The notes: generated by a model not told the origin, from the letters alone. DNA of 64,000 nucleotides from GCA-2687025 sp964473525 (GCA_964473525.1 CAYYPK010000001.1:62001-126000), one strand, 5' to 3'. Positions 44,082 to 53,598 are shown, numbered from the stretch's first letter. Program-made: numbers and translations.

Positions 44082-45545
44082 ATGAGCGACCTACCCGACC
44101 TTACGCACGGCTTCCGACACGACCCCATGCAGCACGTCCGAGAGGGCGAGACGCTGCAAGCGGCGCTAGCGCGACGGCTCCTGCATTTGGCGCCGCTTGA
44201 CGCGGACGGTGACCTGGTCGGCGATGCCGTCTCCGAGACACTGGCAACGCAGGATGCCGACGGCGCCTTCGGTGAGACGCGAGACGACACGGCGAAGGCC
44301 GTGTGCCGTCTGATGGAGCTTGGTTGCTCTGCGGACGCAGTCGAGGTCACGCGCGGCCTGGACGCCATGCTCCGGCAGCACCGCGAGGCGCCGGTAAGCG
44401 AGAAGGCGGACGGCGACAACCTGAAGGATCCCGTGCACGCCGTCGCGCGCTCCGAATCGCTGAGCGACAACGCCATCAACGCCCTGGTGCTGGGCGATCG
44501 ACGCGGGGAGGACGAACTCCGCCCCTCCATCCGTTACATGGCGGACCACGTGGAGACGTGGTTGAGTCCCACGTCGTGTCCCTGGGGGCCGAACTGGTAC
44601 ACGCAAGCTCTGTGGGGCGCCCGGGGAGTCGAGGACGTTACGGATACGGTCGTAATGGCCATGCGGTGGTTCGGACGGCACATGAATGAGGCTGGACTCG
44701 TCGGCTACATGGACCCGTGGGCGCATGTGAAGACCGCTGGCGTCGTTGACCATCCCGCTGGGGAGAGGCAGGCGCGGCGCATGATGCCGCTCGTGCTCCG
44801 CACGCAACGCGCGGACGGCGGGTGGGGCGACAACACGCTCGATGTCGTGCGCATGCTGGCGACGCACGGTCTCCTCGAGGAGTTGCGAGGGCTGCCGCCG
44901 CTGCCTGACGACTGGGTGGTCGGACGCTCGACTCCCGCTCCAGACGGCGAGTTCCGCCACATGACGTACGCCGACGGCGCTCTCTGGGCGCACGATGCGA
45001 AGGCGAATGAAGTGCTGGGCATCTCGCCCGCCGACGGCGAGGTCACGCGTCGCATTCCGCTGCCAGTGGACAAGGTCTACGGCATCGCCTGGCACGAGGG
45101 GATGTTGGCGGCCTGCCAGGGCGGGCCGTGGGAGCCGAACAAGAATCTGCTACTGGTTGACCCTGACACGGGCTCCGCTACCCGTGAAATCGTCCTCGAC
45201 AAGGTGGACATGGCGATCGGGCTCGCGACGCTCCGAGGTCGGTTGTGGATAGGCGACGGCTTCGCCTTCGGCGCGAAGTTGATGGATCCGTCCAGGCCCG
45301 GCGAGATCACCCATGTCCAGTGGCCGGGCACGTGCGCGGGCTACATGGCGGCGACCCAAGACACGGTCTGGCACACCGACAGCTTCGCGATGGTCATGGT
45401 CGAGTGCGACCGGGTCGGTGAGCTGACCGACTGGGCGGAAATCCCCTTTGGCGGCGCCGTGAAGGGCCTCGCTCACGACGGCGACCACCTGTGGGCGCTC
45501 GACGGCGCGGCGGGCAGGCTATGTCAGATAAATCGAGCGGCCTGA
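44082..45545 (+). CDS. Toroid-propeller protein 1 (terpenoid-cyclase-like helical domain plus beta-propeller)
   Basis: 487 residues, ATG at 44082 with AGGAGA upstream, no signal peptide. The N-terminus LTHGFRHDPM recurs in the next two genes. Residues about 20-275 are helical with terpenoid-cyclase/prenyltransferase-toroid motifs: DADGAFGET and QRADGGWGDNT (QW-like). Residues about 290-485 are a propeller of the Vgb/glutamine-cyclotransferase type (LWAHDAKANEVLGI, LLLVDPDTG, LWIGDG, LWALDGAAG). No cyclase DxDD catalytic motif is visible, so binding rather than cyclisation is likely. First of three tandem paralogues; gene 2 starts 87 bases on. The combination of folds is not one I know. Confidence 0.75.
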   Translation: MSDLPDLTHGFRHDPMQHVREGETLQAALARRLLHLAPLDADGDLVGDAVSETLATQDADGAFGETRDDTAKAVCRLMELGCSADAVEVTRGLDAMLRQHREAPVSEKADGDNLKDPVHAVARSESLSDNAINALVLGDRRGEDELRPSIRYMADHVETWLSPTSCPWGPNWYTQALWGARGVEDVTDTVVMAMRWFGRHMNEAGLVGYMDPWAHVKTAGVVDHPAGERQARRMMPLVLRTQRADGGWGDNTLDVVRMLATHGLLEELRGLPPLPDDWVVGRSTPAPDGEFRHMTYADGALWAHDAKANEVLGISPADGEVTRRIPLPVDKVYGIAWHEGMLAACQGGPWEPNKNLLLVDPDTGSATREIVLDKVDMAIGLATLRGRLWIGDGFAFGAKLMDPSRPGEITHVQWPGTCAGYMAATQDTVWHTDSFAMVMVECDRVGELTDWAEIPFGGAVKGLAHDGDHLWALDGAAGRLCQINRAA

Positions 45546-45567
45546 GACTGCCCTGGAGACGTCTCAG
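45542..45567 (+). terminator. Hairpin at the end of toroid-propeller gene 1
   Basis: CTGAGAC pairs with GTCTCAG across a 12-base loop, starting at the stop codon. It could attenuate transcription into the second paralogue; there is no T-run. Confidence 0.35.
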
Positions 45568-45632
45568 ATCGAACGCGACCAGCGTTCACCAGCGATTGCA
45601 GCGCCCTAAGCCCACCGACGGAGGACGGTGAC

Positions 45633-47042
45633 ATGGCATACGGCTTCCGACACGATCCGATGCGTTTCGTCGAGGAGAACGAGTCACTACAAGCCGCGCG
45701 CGTACGGGACATCGTGTTCAACGCGCCTCGCGAGGGAGATCGTGCGGCCATCGACGCCGCCATCGCGAAGACCATGGAGCGCAGGCGCGAGGACGGGACG
45801 TTCGCGAACACGTCCAAGGACACGGGGAGCGCGGTTCTCGAGCTTCTGCGCCTTGGACAGGCCACGAACTCTCCGGCGGTTCGGGATGGTCTTGCCGCCA
45901 TGATGAGCCAATACCGCGCTGGCAAGAACGCGGACGAGTGGTACGAGAAGGACGGCTGTCTCAACATCTATCCGCTGAACGCCCTTCTTCTGGGCGGCAT
46001 GGAGTCAGCGCCGGAGGCCGCTCTGTCGCTGCGTTGGCTAGCCGCTCATATTGACACGTGGGTCGGACCGACCGCGGGCTGCCCGTGGACGCCCGAGGTG
46101 TTCATCCACGCCGTCTGGGACGGCCGCGAGGTCGTGGACGTGGACGTGGACAACACGATATCTCACGCGTTGACCTGGATTCGCGACTCCATGAACGACG
46201 CCGGGCAGATCACTTACAAGGACCCGTGGGGATTCGTCAGCGCCGCTGGCTACGTCGATCACCCCGTCGGGCGAGAGATCGTCGTGAAGCTGCTCCCGCT
46301 CATCCTGCGCGGGCAGCACGCAGACGGTGGCTGGGGCCATCACAGCCTCGCGGTGTTCCGCGCGCTCGTCAGGTACGACCTGCTGGACACGCTGCGCCCG
46401 GCGCCGCCCCTTCCTGCGGACTGGCGCGTCACCGCGTCCGTGCCGGCGCCGGCGGGCGTGGGTGATCTTGCGTGGGACGGCGCCGCGTTCTGGGCGCGCG
46501 ATCCCAAGCGCGAGTCCCTCGTCCGCATCGACCCGGACACGGGCGCCGTGCTGCGGTCGCTGCCGTTAGAGGACGAGGCGCACGGGATCGCTTACCGGGA
46601 CGGGCACCTGGTCGTGACAGCACGCGGCGAGTCGAGCCACGTCGTGATCCTTGACGCAGAGACGGGTGAGGTCGTGGAGGACATCCCGACGCCCCATGTG
46701 GACTGGATCGGCTCGGCCGTCGCGGCAAACGGGCATTTCCTCGTCGCCGACACGTTCAACGGCGCGGTCGCGGTGGTCGATCCCACGAAGCCCGACGAGC
46801 GGAAGATGCACTGCCTCGCCGGCGGCGGCCCGGGACACCTGGCCGCGACAGCCGACGGCGTCTGGCACGACGACTACTGGTCGCCTCTGTTCATCAAGAG
46901 CGACTTCGATGGTGGCCTGCTCGAATGGGCGGGGAAGCCGTTCGAGCGCACCGGCGGACTCGCGTGGGACGGTGAGCAGTTGTGGGCGATCGACTCAGGC
47001 GCGCAACGGCTGTGCGCCATCGAGCGCGTCGACGCGCCCTAG
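45633..47042 (+). CDS. Toroid-propeller protein 2
   Basis: 469 residues, ATG at 45633 with GGAGG nine bases upstream, no signal peptide. It starts MAYGFRHDPM. The toroid (about 15-260) contains REDGTFANT, YEKDGCLNIYPLNALL, CPWTPEVFIHAVWDGRE, DAGQITYKDPW and QHADGGWGHHS, each aligned with paralogues 1 and 3. The propeller (about 275-465) has repeats FWARDPKRESLVRIDPDTG, HVVILDAETGEVV, FLVADTFNGAVAVVDPTKP and LWAIDSGAQRLCAIE. Likely cytoplasmic. It is closer to paralogue 3 than to 1 in the toroid (YRAGK, YKDPW shared). Enzymatic activity is not evident. Confidence 0.75.
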   Translation: MAYGFRHDPMRFVEENESLQAARVRDIVFNAPREGDRAAIDAAIAKTMERRREDGTFANTSKDTGSAVLELLRLGQATNSPAVRDGLAAMMSQYRAGKNADEWYEKDGCLNIYPLNALLLGGMESAPEAALSLRWLAAHIDTWVGPTAGCPWTPEVFIHAVWDGREVVDVDVDNTISHALTWIRDSMNDAGQITYKDPWGFVSAAGYVDHPVGREIVVKLLPLILRGQHADGGWGHHSLAVFRALVRYDLLDTLRPAPPLPADWRVTASVPAPAGVGDLAWDGAAFWARDPKRESLVRIDPDTGAVLRSLPLEDEAHGIAYRDGHLVVTARGESSHVVILDAETGEVVEDIPTPHVDWIGSAVAANGHFLVADTFNGAVAVVDPTKPDERKMHCLAGGGPGHLAATADGVWHDDYWSPLFIKSDFDGGLLEWAGKPFERTGGLAWDGEQLWAIDSGAQRLCAIERVDAP

Positions 47043-47081
47043 CATGGCTTCGAAGATCTGGCGGTGGTAGGGGAGCGACAC

Positions 47082-49655
47082 ATGTTACGCGCCGGACTAT
47101 GGTGGACTGCGATGCTGACTATCTGCGCGGGAGCCGCCATCGGGGCGGCGGAGGACCGGACCATGGAGACCGCGGACCTGAGGCATGGATTCCGCTACGA
47201 CCCGATGACGTTCGTCGAGGAGAGTGACACGCTGCAAGCGGCTCTCGTGCGGAAGTTCGTCTTCGACCGGGCGACGTCGCGAGACGACGAGTTGCTGCGG
47301 GCCGAGATCGACAAGCTCTTGGAGCAGCAGCGCGAGGACGGCAGCTTCGGCGACACGACCGAGCAGACCGGGGCGCGGCTCAACGAGTTGCACCGCTTCG
47401 GGTTCGACATGGACGCGCCAGAAGCGCAACGCGGCGCCGACGCGCTGCTGGCCCAGTACCGCGCCGGCAAGCAGAACGAGGAGTGGTACACCGGCGAAGG
47501 CTGCCTGAACGGACGCGCGCTGCACGCGCTCATCCGCACGGGACGCCTGGACGCCCCGGAGACGCTGCTGTCGCTGGGTTGGCTCGCGGAACACCCGGAC
47601 AAGATGATCGGCGATCACATCGGCTGTCCGTGGACGCAGGAGATCATCGTGAACTGCGTGTGGGACGCGCGCGAAGCCGCCCCGATGGACGACTTCATCG
47701 ACCGCACGTTCGCGTGGATGCTCGATTCAATGAGCGATGCGGGGCAGATCAGCTACAAGGATCCGTGGTCGTTCATCTTCGCCGCCGCGTACACGGGCGC
47801 GCCAGCGGGCGGGGAGGTCGTGCGGAAACAGCTGCCCATGCTCCTCCGCGGCCAGCGCGCGGACGGTGGTTGGCACTGGAACAGCCGGTGGGTGTTCCTC
47901 GCCCTCAAGAGATACGGTCTGTTGGAGACTCTCCGCCAGCTGCCGCCGCTCCCGCAGGACTGGGAGCAGACGAAGGTCGTGTCTCTGCCAGACGGGGACT
48001 ATCGCGATCTGACGTGGGATGGCAAGAGCCTTTGGACGATCGACGCCAAGTCGGGTCGCGCCATCGCGGTGGCGCCGGACGCGGGTGAAGTTGTCGCCGA
48101 CGTTGGCGTTCCGGAGAAGGCGAACGGCATCGCCGCGTGGGACGACGCGCTGGCCGTGACAGTCGGGGGCGAGCCGCCGCGACTCGTGGTTCTGGACCCG
48201 ACGACTGGCGAGGAACGCCGCGCCGTCGAGCTTAAGAAGCTCAACTGGATCGGCTCCGTCGACCGCGTGGGCGACAGGCTATGGATCGGTGACGACTTCT
48301 ACGGGTGCGCGTTCGAGGTCGATCCGGACGCGCCGGACGACGCGAAGGGACGCGGCGTCGCCGGCCCGAACCCCGGCAGCATCGCCGCTACGCCCGACGG
48401 CATTTGGCACGCCGACCGCATGGCGGAGCTTCTCATCAGGAGCGACGTTGACGGCAAGCTCCTTGGGTTCGCGGATCTGCCGTTTGGCGCGGACACGCGC
48501 GGCATCGCGTGGGACGGCGAGACGCTGTGGGCGCTCGACGACGGCGCGGATCGTATCGCCGCGATCGGGCGCGTCGACAGCCCCATGTCCCAGGCTCGTC
48601 GCGTGGACACGTCGTCGGTGTCACTGGCGGCCGATGGACTGCGCGTCGACAGCTTCGCCGTGGCGTTCGTCGAGGCAGCGCGTCTGCTGGGACGCGATGT
48701 CGACTACGACACCGTGCGTGTCCTGTCTGGCAACGCGTTCTCGCACCGGCTGGGGAACGCGGACAGTTGCGCTGCGTGGTGGCACGCCGCGTCACGCGAG
48801 GAGGGCATTCAGCGCGTGGCAGCAGGCGTCGGACTGAGCGTTCGCCAGATCGCCGACGAGGGGCTGCCTCGCGACTCCGATGACGCTGCGGAGACCGACC
48901 GGCAGCGCCGTTCTCGCGGTCTGCGCACGCGCGCGGCCCTGGACGCTGGTGAGGTCGTGCTCACGTCGGGTGGGTGGGAGGACGCCGTCTGGTTCTGGCC
49001 AGGCATTGTCACTGGCGTCGACGAGGACGGTGCCCTGCGCGGCGCCTGCCTGAACGGCGAATCGGACAACGCGGCGCGACCGTCGGGGGTGATATGGGCG
49101 CTTTCGGTCGGGGAACCCGAGCAGGGCGCCTACGCAACCGACGGTGACATTCTGCGCGCGGCGTTCCACCAACTGCGCGGCGACGCGCCGCCCTTCGCCT
49201 CGGACGAAGACGCTGTCTACGGACTCGCCGCGATGGACCGCTGGGCAGACCGCATGGCGTCCGTCGAGCACTTCTGCGACCCGTGTCACTCACGCGAGGA
49301 GGGCAGCGCGGTCGGCTGCGCGTGGCTCACGGCGGTCACGTTCACCGAAGGGGCGGCGGCCGTCGCGTCGCACCTGCGCGAGCAGGCCGCCGCCGCTGAC
49401 CCCGCAGCACGCCCGCACATTTCCGACGCGGCCGCACGGTATGGGCGCGTCGTCGACCTGATGCAGCCTGTGATGGAGGGGTCTCCCGGCGACGGCTACC
49501 GCGAGATCCTCGGCGACATGGCGAAGCAGCGCGAACACGCCGAGGCCATCCGCGCGGCGCGCGACGAGCTGGCCGTGGCGGCCGGCGCGCTGCAACTCGC
49601 CCTGGCAGCCGACGCCTCCGACGCCTCCGACGCCTCCGGCGCGCGGTCGCGATGA
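47082..49655 (+). CDS. Toroid-propeller protein 3, exported, with extra C-terminal domain
   Basis: 857 residues from the ATG at 47082 with AGGGGAG upstream. A signal peptide (MLRAGLWWTAMLTICAGAA) is followed by LRHGFRYDPM, the toroid (REDGSFGDT, YTGEGCLNGRALHAL, QRADGGWHWNS) and the propeller (LWTIDAKSG, LVVLDPTTGEERR, LWIGDDF, LWALDDGADR), as in the two genes before. After about residue 535 it adds a domain with VDYDTVRVLSGNAFSHRLG, resembling the BtrH-N-like (butirosin H) fold, then FCDPCH and a helical tail rich in Ala with a repeated DAS. Export separates it from the two cytoplasmic-looking paralogues. The last codons overlap the kinase gene by 4 bases. Confidence 0.75.
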   Translation: MLRAGLWWTAMLTICAGAAIGAAEDRTMETADLRHGFRYDPMTFVEESDTLQAALVRKFVFDRATSRDDELLRAEIDKLLEQQREDGSFGDTTEQTGARLNELHRFGFDMDAPEAQRGADALLAQYRAGKQNEEWYTGEGCLNGRALHALIRTGRLDAPETLLSLGWLAEHPDKMIGDHIGCPWTQEIIVNCVWDAREAAPMDDFIDRTFAWMLDSMSDAGQISYKDPWSFIFAAAYTGAPAGGEVVRKQLPMLLRGQRADGGWHWNSRWVFLALKRYGLLETLRQLPPLPQDWEQTKVVSLPDGDYRDLTWDGKSLWTIDAKSGRAIAVAPDAGEVVADVGVPEKANGIAAWDDALAVTVGGEPPRLVVLDPTTGEERRAVELKKLNWIGSVDRVGDRLWIGDDFYGCAFEVDPDAPDDAKGRGVAGPNPGSIAATPDGIWHADRMAELLIRSDVDGKLLGFADLPFGADTRGIAWDGETLWALDDGADRIAAIGRVDSPMSQARRVDTSSVSLAADGLRVDSFAVAFVEAARLLGRDVDYDTVRVLSGNAFSHRLGNADSCAAWWHAASREEGIQRVAAGVGLSVRQIADEGLPRDSDDAAETDRQRRSRGLRTRAALDAGEVVLTSGGWEDAVWFWPGIVTGVDEDGALRGACLNGESDNAARPSGVIWALSVGEPEQGAYATDGDILRAAFHQLRGDAPPFASDEDAVYGLAAMDRWADRMASVEHFCDPCHSREEGSAVGCAWLTAVTFTEGAAAVASHLREQAAAADPAARPHISDAAARYGRVVDLMQPVMEGSPGDGYREILGDMAKQREHAEAIRAARDELAVAAGALQLALAADASDASDASGARSR

Positions 49656-50572
49656 GCCACAAGACGCGTCTCGACGCGATCGCCGATCTCCTGCGCTCGG
49701 TGGACGCCTCCGGCATATCGTCCACGCGGCCACTGAAGGACGGACGCGACGACGTTGTCGTCACCTGCGCGTCTGGCTCGCGCCACCTGGTTCGGCTGGA
49801 GGCGCATCACGACTCGGTGCTGCGCCAGAAGTGGGGGTACGAGCAGATGCGCCGGGCGGGCATTCGCTGCCCAACTGTCGAGGCGCACGTGGAGCCGTGT
49901 GACGAGTTCCCGGGCGGGTGCTTGGTGCTGGAGTGGTTGGACGCCGTCCCGGCCATCGACGCGCTGCGGCGGCATAGGGATTCGCGCGTGGGGAGCGACA
50001 TGTGCCGCGATCTCGGCGCCCTACTCCGCAGCCTGCACAACGCCGAAGCCCACGGCGATGTTCCCGAGTACATCTTCGACGACCGACTAGGCCGCGGCGG
50101 ACTATACGACTGCTTGGAGCAATTCGTCGGACACTCCGTCCGCGATGGCCTCGTAGACGCGCGGTTCATGGGCGACGCACGGTCCCTGGTGGATCGCTAC
50201 GCTCCTCGCGTGCCAGATCCGTACCCACCCATGCTCCACTTCACGGACATGCACTTCTCGAATGTCCTTGTCGAGAGCGCTGACGATCCGGGAGCCGCAG
50301 GGCTGATCGACATTGAGGAGATCACTGTCGGCTGGCAGATGTGGGACTTCACTAGCTGGGAGTCCTGGGCTCTGCGTTTCGGACACTCGTGGGCGCGGGA
50401 ACACATCCTCCACGGATACGGCGAGCTCGATATGGAGCTGTACGGGGTCGCGCTGCTTCTGCGGCTGGCGCATCCCTCGACGTTCGTCGGCACGACGCGG
50501 GTCGAAGTCACCCGCGCCGTCCAGTCCGTCGACATCGGCGACTTCCGTCTCGACCGGCTCTATCAAGCTTAG
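49652..50572 (+). CDS. Aminoglycoside-phosphotransferase-fold kinase
   Basis: 306 residues, ATG at 49652 overlapping the stop of toroid-propeller gene 3 (ATGA). The APH/choline-kinase fold shows SRHLVRLEAH (Lys-equivalent region), LVLEWLDAVPAI (hinge), the catalytic loop LHFTDMHFSNVLV with Asp and Asn, and GLIDIEEITVG with the metal-binding Asp. The loop reads HxTDxHxxN, close to the usual HxDxxxxN. It would phosphorylate a small hydroxyl compound or a sugar. Translational coupling to the third toroid-propeller gene says the two act together. True antibiotic resistance is unlikely from the motif and context. Confidence 0.85.
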   Translation: MSHKTRLDAIADLLRSVDASGISSTRPLKDGRDDVVVTCASGSRHLVRLEAHHDSVLRQKWGYEQMRRAGIRCPTVEAHVEPCDEFPGGCLVLEWLDAVPAIDALRRHRDSRVGSDMCRDLGALLRSLHNAEAHGDVPEYIFDDRLGRGGLYDCLEQFVGHSVRDGLVDARFMGDARSLVDRYAPRVPDPYPPMLHFTDMHFSNVLVESADDPGAAGLIDIEEITVGWQMWDFTSWESWALRFGHSWAREHILHGYGELDMELYGVALLLRLAHPSTFVGTTRVEVTRAVQSVDIGDFRLDRLYQA

Positions 50573-50746
50573 CGGGCTCGCCGCCGCGAGGACCTCCGGC
50601 GTGCCGGGACACGGCATCCGCGGCCCAGCTGTGTCACTCCGTCTGGCCGCCGGGCTTGGGCGGCGCGGCGCGATGGAGTTGGCTCTGACGCAGAGCTTGC
50701 GCGATGCCTCGCGGTGAGGCGCACGGGCGCGCCGGCGTGGCGGGCG

Positions 50747-51712
50747 CTAGAGTGTCAGCATCCCAATCCCCAGCGAGACGCCCTGCGAGCCGATGAACTC
50801 GGCCGAGTCGTGCTTCTCTCTGAGTTCGTGCCACAGGCGCCGCACTCCGTATCCGTCGGGATCGGCCGAGTGCTGGATATCGTGGAACATGACGAGGCCA
50901 CCTGGGCGGACCATGGGAGCGTACAGCTCGAAGTCCCGGCTCGCGCCTTCGTAGCTGTGGTCGCCGTCGATGAACAGGAAGTCGATGGGCTCGCCGTCCA
51001 GCGCCGCCGTCACCCGTCGGGCGGTGGTGTCAGCCGTGGAGTCGGCGAGGATGCAGGTCAGGCTCTGGTCTGGGGCGCAGAACTGCTGATACCTCCGTGC
51101 GTATTCCGCGGTGTAGCCGCCGCCGCCCTCGCCTCCCGGCAAGTCGATGCTGACGAGGCGCGCGTCCGCGTGCGCCGCCTGCGCCCATGAGAAGAGGCTA
51201 CCGCCGTGACAGGTTCCGATCTCCACGACGCGCTGTGGCTCGATCCCAACCACCATCTCCAGGGCGGCCACGAACTCCTCCTCCAACTGCATGAGACTGA
51301 AGAGGAACTTCGCTGCCCAAAACACAGCCGGGCAGTCCACCTCTTCCTGCTCGCCGTCGGGGACGAGCAGACCCGTCTCCTGCAAGTCGCGTATGCGCCG
51401 ATCGACCGTTGCTGTGACGTGCGCGTCGCGGCCAGCGGCGCCTCGGCTCCACATATCTAGTGGCTGGGGTTGGTCGAACGCGCGCAGCAGGAGAGCCACG
51501 ACGTCGTCGTGCGCGACGTACTCGATCTCGCCCGTCTCGCCCCCTAGTTCGCCTCCCTTGGGTCGGACCATGCGACATGGATGATAGAAGAACTTCCGCG
51601 GCACGAGCCGCGCCCGCTGCTTGCCCATGGCGGCGAGACCATCGGGCATGTCGTTGTGCCAATCCCAGTCGTGGCTCCGGAGCCACCTCGAGGTCACCCA
51701 GTCCGTTGGCAT
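50747..51712 (-). CDS. CmcI/Methyltransf_24-like class I SAM methyltransferase
   Basis: 321 residues, ATG at 51712. The C-terminal 180 residues are a Rossmann methyltransferase: motif I VVEIGTCHGGSLFSW, acidic strand LVSIDLPGGEGGGG, then IDFLFIDGDHSYEGASRDFELY with the DGDHxY signature of the CmcI/rhamnosyl O-methyltransferase group, and GGLVMFHDIQ. The first 120 residues look like a small helical domain (EYVAHDDVVALLLRAF), possibly substrate binding. The family methylates hydroxyl groups on sugars or secondary metabolites. It is divergent from thiC (gap 175 bases). Confidence 0.85.
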   Translation of the reverse strand: MPTDWVTSRWLRSHDWDWHNDMPDGLAAMGKQRARLVPRKFFYHPCRMVRPKGGELGGETGEIEYVAHDDVVALLLRAFDQPQPLDMWSRGAAGRDAHVTATVDRRIRDLQETGLLVPDGEQEEVDCPAVFWAAKFLFSLMQLEEEFVAALEMVVGIEPQRVVEIGTCHGGSLFSWAQAAHADARLVSIDLPGGEGGGGYTAEYARRYQQFCAPDQSLTCILADSTADTTARRVTAALDGEPIDFLFIDGDHSYEGASRDFELYAPMVRPGGLVMFHDIQHSADPDGYGVRRLWHELREKHDSAEFIGSQGVSLGIGMLTL

Positions 51713-51821
51713 GTCATCTCCCTGCGCCAGCGTGCGTCGCGCCTACGATTACACCGGCGGCAGAGCTACGACACAAGCGCGCGCGGGGCGCGTCTCGGCT
51801 CCGCCGCGCGCCTGGAGCGTG

Positions 51822-51827
51822 TACAAT
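51822..51827 (+). promoter_or_regulatory. Possible -10 box of thiC
   Basis: TACAAT lies 61 bases before the thiC ATG in an otherwise very GC-rich leader. No TTGACA-like -35 is seen 17 bases before it. The leader between it and the gene has no TPP riboswitch core (CTGAGA and ACCTGA are absent). Confidence 0.3.
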
Positions 51828-51887
51828 ACGGCCGACAGTTGGCGAGAGTGTAGGGCGCGGGCAGTCGACACCGAGGGCGATCAGAGC

Positions 51888-53564
51888 ATGGCGACAGGCA
51901 TAGCAGGGCAGTATCAGACCGAACCCCGCGTAGAGAAGACCCACGTTGACGGCGGCGAAGGGATGCGGATCCCCGTGCGCCGCGTCTATCTGTCCAACGG
52001 TGACACGCCGCTAGATCTGTACGACACGAGCGGCGCACAAGGCACGGATGTGCGGGTCGGCGCGCCGGATGTCCGTACGGGGTGGATCGAGAAGCGAGGC
52101 GGCGTCGAGGTGCAGCCGCGCTCCAAGGCTCCCGCCGAAGGACTCATGCCCGAGACGCTAGATCGGCGCACAGCGCTCCGCGGCAACGGATCCGTCACCC
52201 AGATGCACTACGCGCGTCAGGGCGCCGTGACCGACGAGATGAAGTTCATCGCGGCGCGCGAGAAGATGGACGCGGAGTTCGTGCGCGACGAGGTGGCGCT
52301 GGGCCGGGCGATCATCCCGTCCAACATCAACCATCCCGAAATCGAGCCGATGATCATCGGCCGCAAGTTCCTCACGAAGATCAACGCCAACATAGGCAAC
52401 TCAGCCGTTTCGTCATCCATCGACGAGGAAGTCGAGAAGATGCGATGGGCGACGCGGTGGGGCGCGGACACCGTCATGGACCTGTCGACGGGCAAGAACA
52501 TCCACGAAACCCGCGAGTGGATCATCCGCAACTCGCCGGTGCCGATCGGAACCGTGCCGCTCTATCAGGCGCTCGAGAAGGTGGACGGCATCCCCGAGGA
52601 GCTCACGTTCGAGCTGTTCATGGAGACACTCATCGAGCAGGCTGAGCAAGGCGTGTCGTACTTCACCGTACACGCGGGCGTGCTGCTGCGATACATCCCG
52701 ATGACCGCCGACCGCGTCACGGGGATCGTCTCCCGCGGTGGGTCCATCATGGCGAAGTGGTGCCTGGCCCACCATCAGGAGAACTTCCTTTACACGCGGT
52801 TCCGCGAAATGTGCGACATGATGCGCCACTACGACATCGCCTTCTCGCTCGGCGATGGCCTGCGGCCCGGCTGCATCGCGGACGCGAACGACGAGGCGCA
52901 GTTCGCGGAGCTGGAGACGCAGGGCGAACTCACGAAGGTCGCTTGGGAATACGACGTTCAGGTGATGAACGAAGGGCCTGGACACATCCCTATGGACCAG
53001 ATCCAGGAGAACGTGACCAAGCAGATGGAATGGTGCGACGAAGCCCCGTTTTACACGCTGGGGCCGCTGACGACGGACATCGCGCCCGGCTACGATCACA
53101 TCACCTCAGCCATCGGCGCCGCGATGATCGGATGGTACGGCACCGCCATGTTGTGCTACGTGACGCCGAAGGAGCATCTAGGACTCCCGAATCGCGACGA
53201 CGTGAAGGAAGGGGTCATCACGTACAAGCTGGCGGCCCACGCGGCGGACCTCGCCAAGCGTCACCCGGGGGCGCGGGATTGGGACGACGCCATCTCTCGC
53301 GCGCGCTTCGAGTTCCGCTGGGAAGACCAGTTCAACCTGTCGCTCGACCCCGAGACAGCGCGCGAATACCACGATGAGACGCTGCCTTCCGACGGCGCCA
53401 AGGTCGCGCAGTTTTGCAGCATGTGCGGGCCGAAGTTCTGTAGCATGCGCATCACGCAGGACATTCGAGACTACGCCGCCGAGCACGCCGTGGCGCCTGA
53501 GGACGCGGTCGCCGTGGGGATGCAGGAGAAGGCGGCGGAGTACCGCGACAGTCGGTCCAGCTAG
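51888..53564 (+). CDS. thiC: Phosphomethylpyrimidine synthase (HMP-P synthase)
   Basis: 558 residues from the ATG at 51888; the frame runs back to 51621 across the neighbouring gene. ThiC is a non-classical radical SAM enzyme that rearranges AIR to HMP-P in thiamine synthesis. Its C-terminal cluster motif CSMCGPKFC gives C510, C513 and C518. HYARQGAVTDEMKF, GADTVMDLSTG, EGPGHIPMDQI, LGPLTTDIAPGYDHI and AMLCYVTPKEHLGLP are diagnostic. It lacks the longer N-terminal extension of E. coli ThiC (631) but is otherwise complete. It stands alone, with a strong bidirectional hairpin downstream. No TPP riboswitch is visible in its leader. Confidence 0.97.
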   Translation: MATGIAGQYQTEPRVEKTHVDGGEGMRIPVRRVYLSNGDTPLDLYDTSGAQGTDVRVGAPDVRTGWIEKRGGVEVQPRSKAPAEGLMPETLDRRTALRGNGSVTQMHYARQGAVTDEMKFIAAREKMDAEFVRDEVALGRAIIPSNINHPEIEPMIIGRKFLTKINANIGNSAVSSSIDEEVEKMRWATRWGADTVMDLSTGKNIHETREWIIRNSPVPIGTVPLYQALEKVDGIPEELTFELFMETLIEQAEQGVSYFTVHAGVLLRYIPMTADRVTGIVSRGGSIMAKWCLAHHQENFLYTRFREMCDMMRHYDIAFSLGDGLRPGCIADANDEAQFAELETQGELTKVAWEYDVQVMNEGPGHIPMDQIQENVTKQMEWCDEAPFYTLGPLTTDIAPGYDHITSAIGAAMIGWYGTAMLCYVTPKEHLGLPNRDDVKEGVITYKLAAHAADLAKRHPGARDWDDAISRARFEFRWEDQFNLSLDPETAREYHDETLPSDGAKVAQFCSMCGPKFCSMRITQDIRDYAAEHAVAPEDAVAVGMQEKAAEYRDSRSS

Positions 53565-53598
53565 CCGCGAGGCGTGGGCTACAGACCCACAGACGTGT

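Noticed and set aside
49652..50572. Antibiotic-resistance gene
   Set aside because: The APH fold is clear but the gene is coupled to the toroid-propeller operon and shows no resistance-specific motif.
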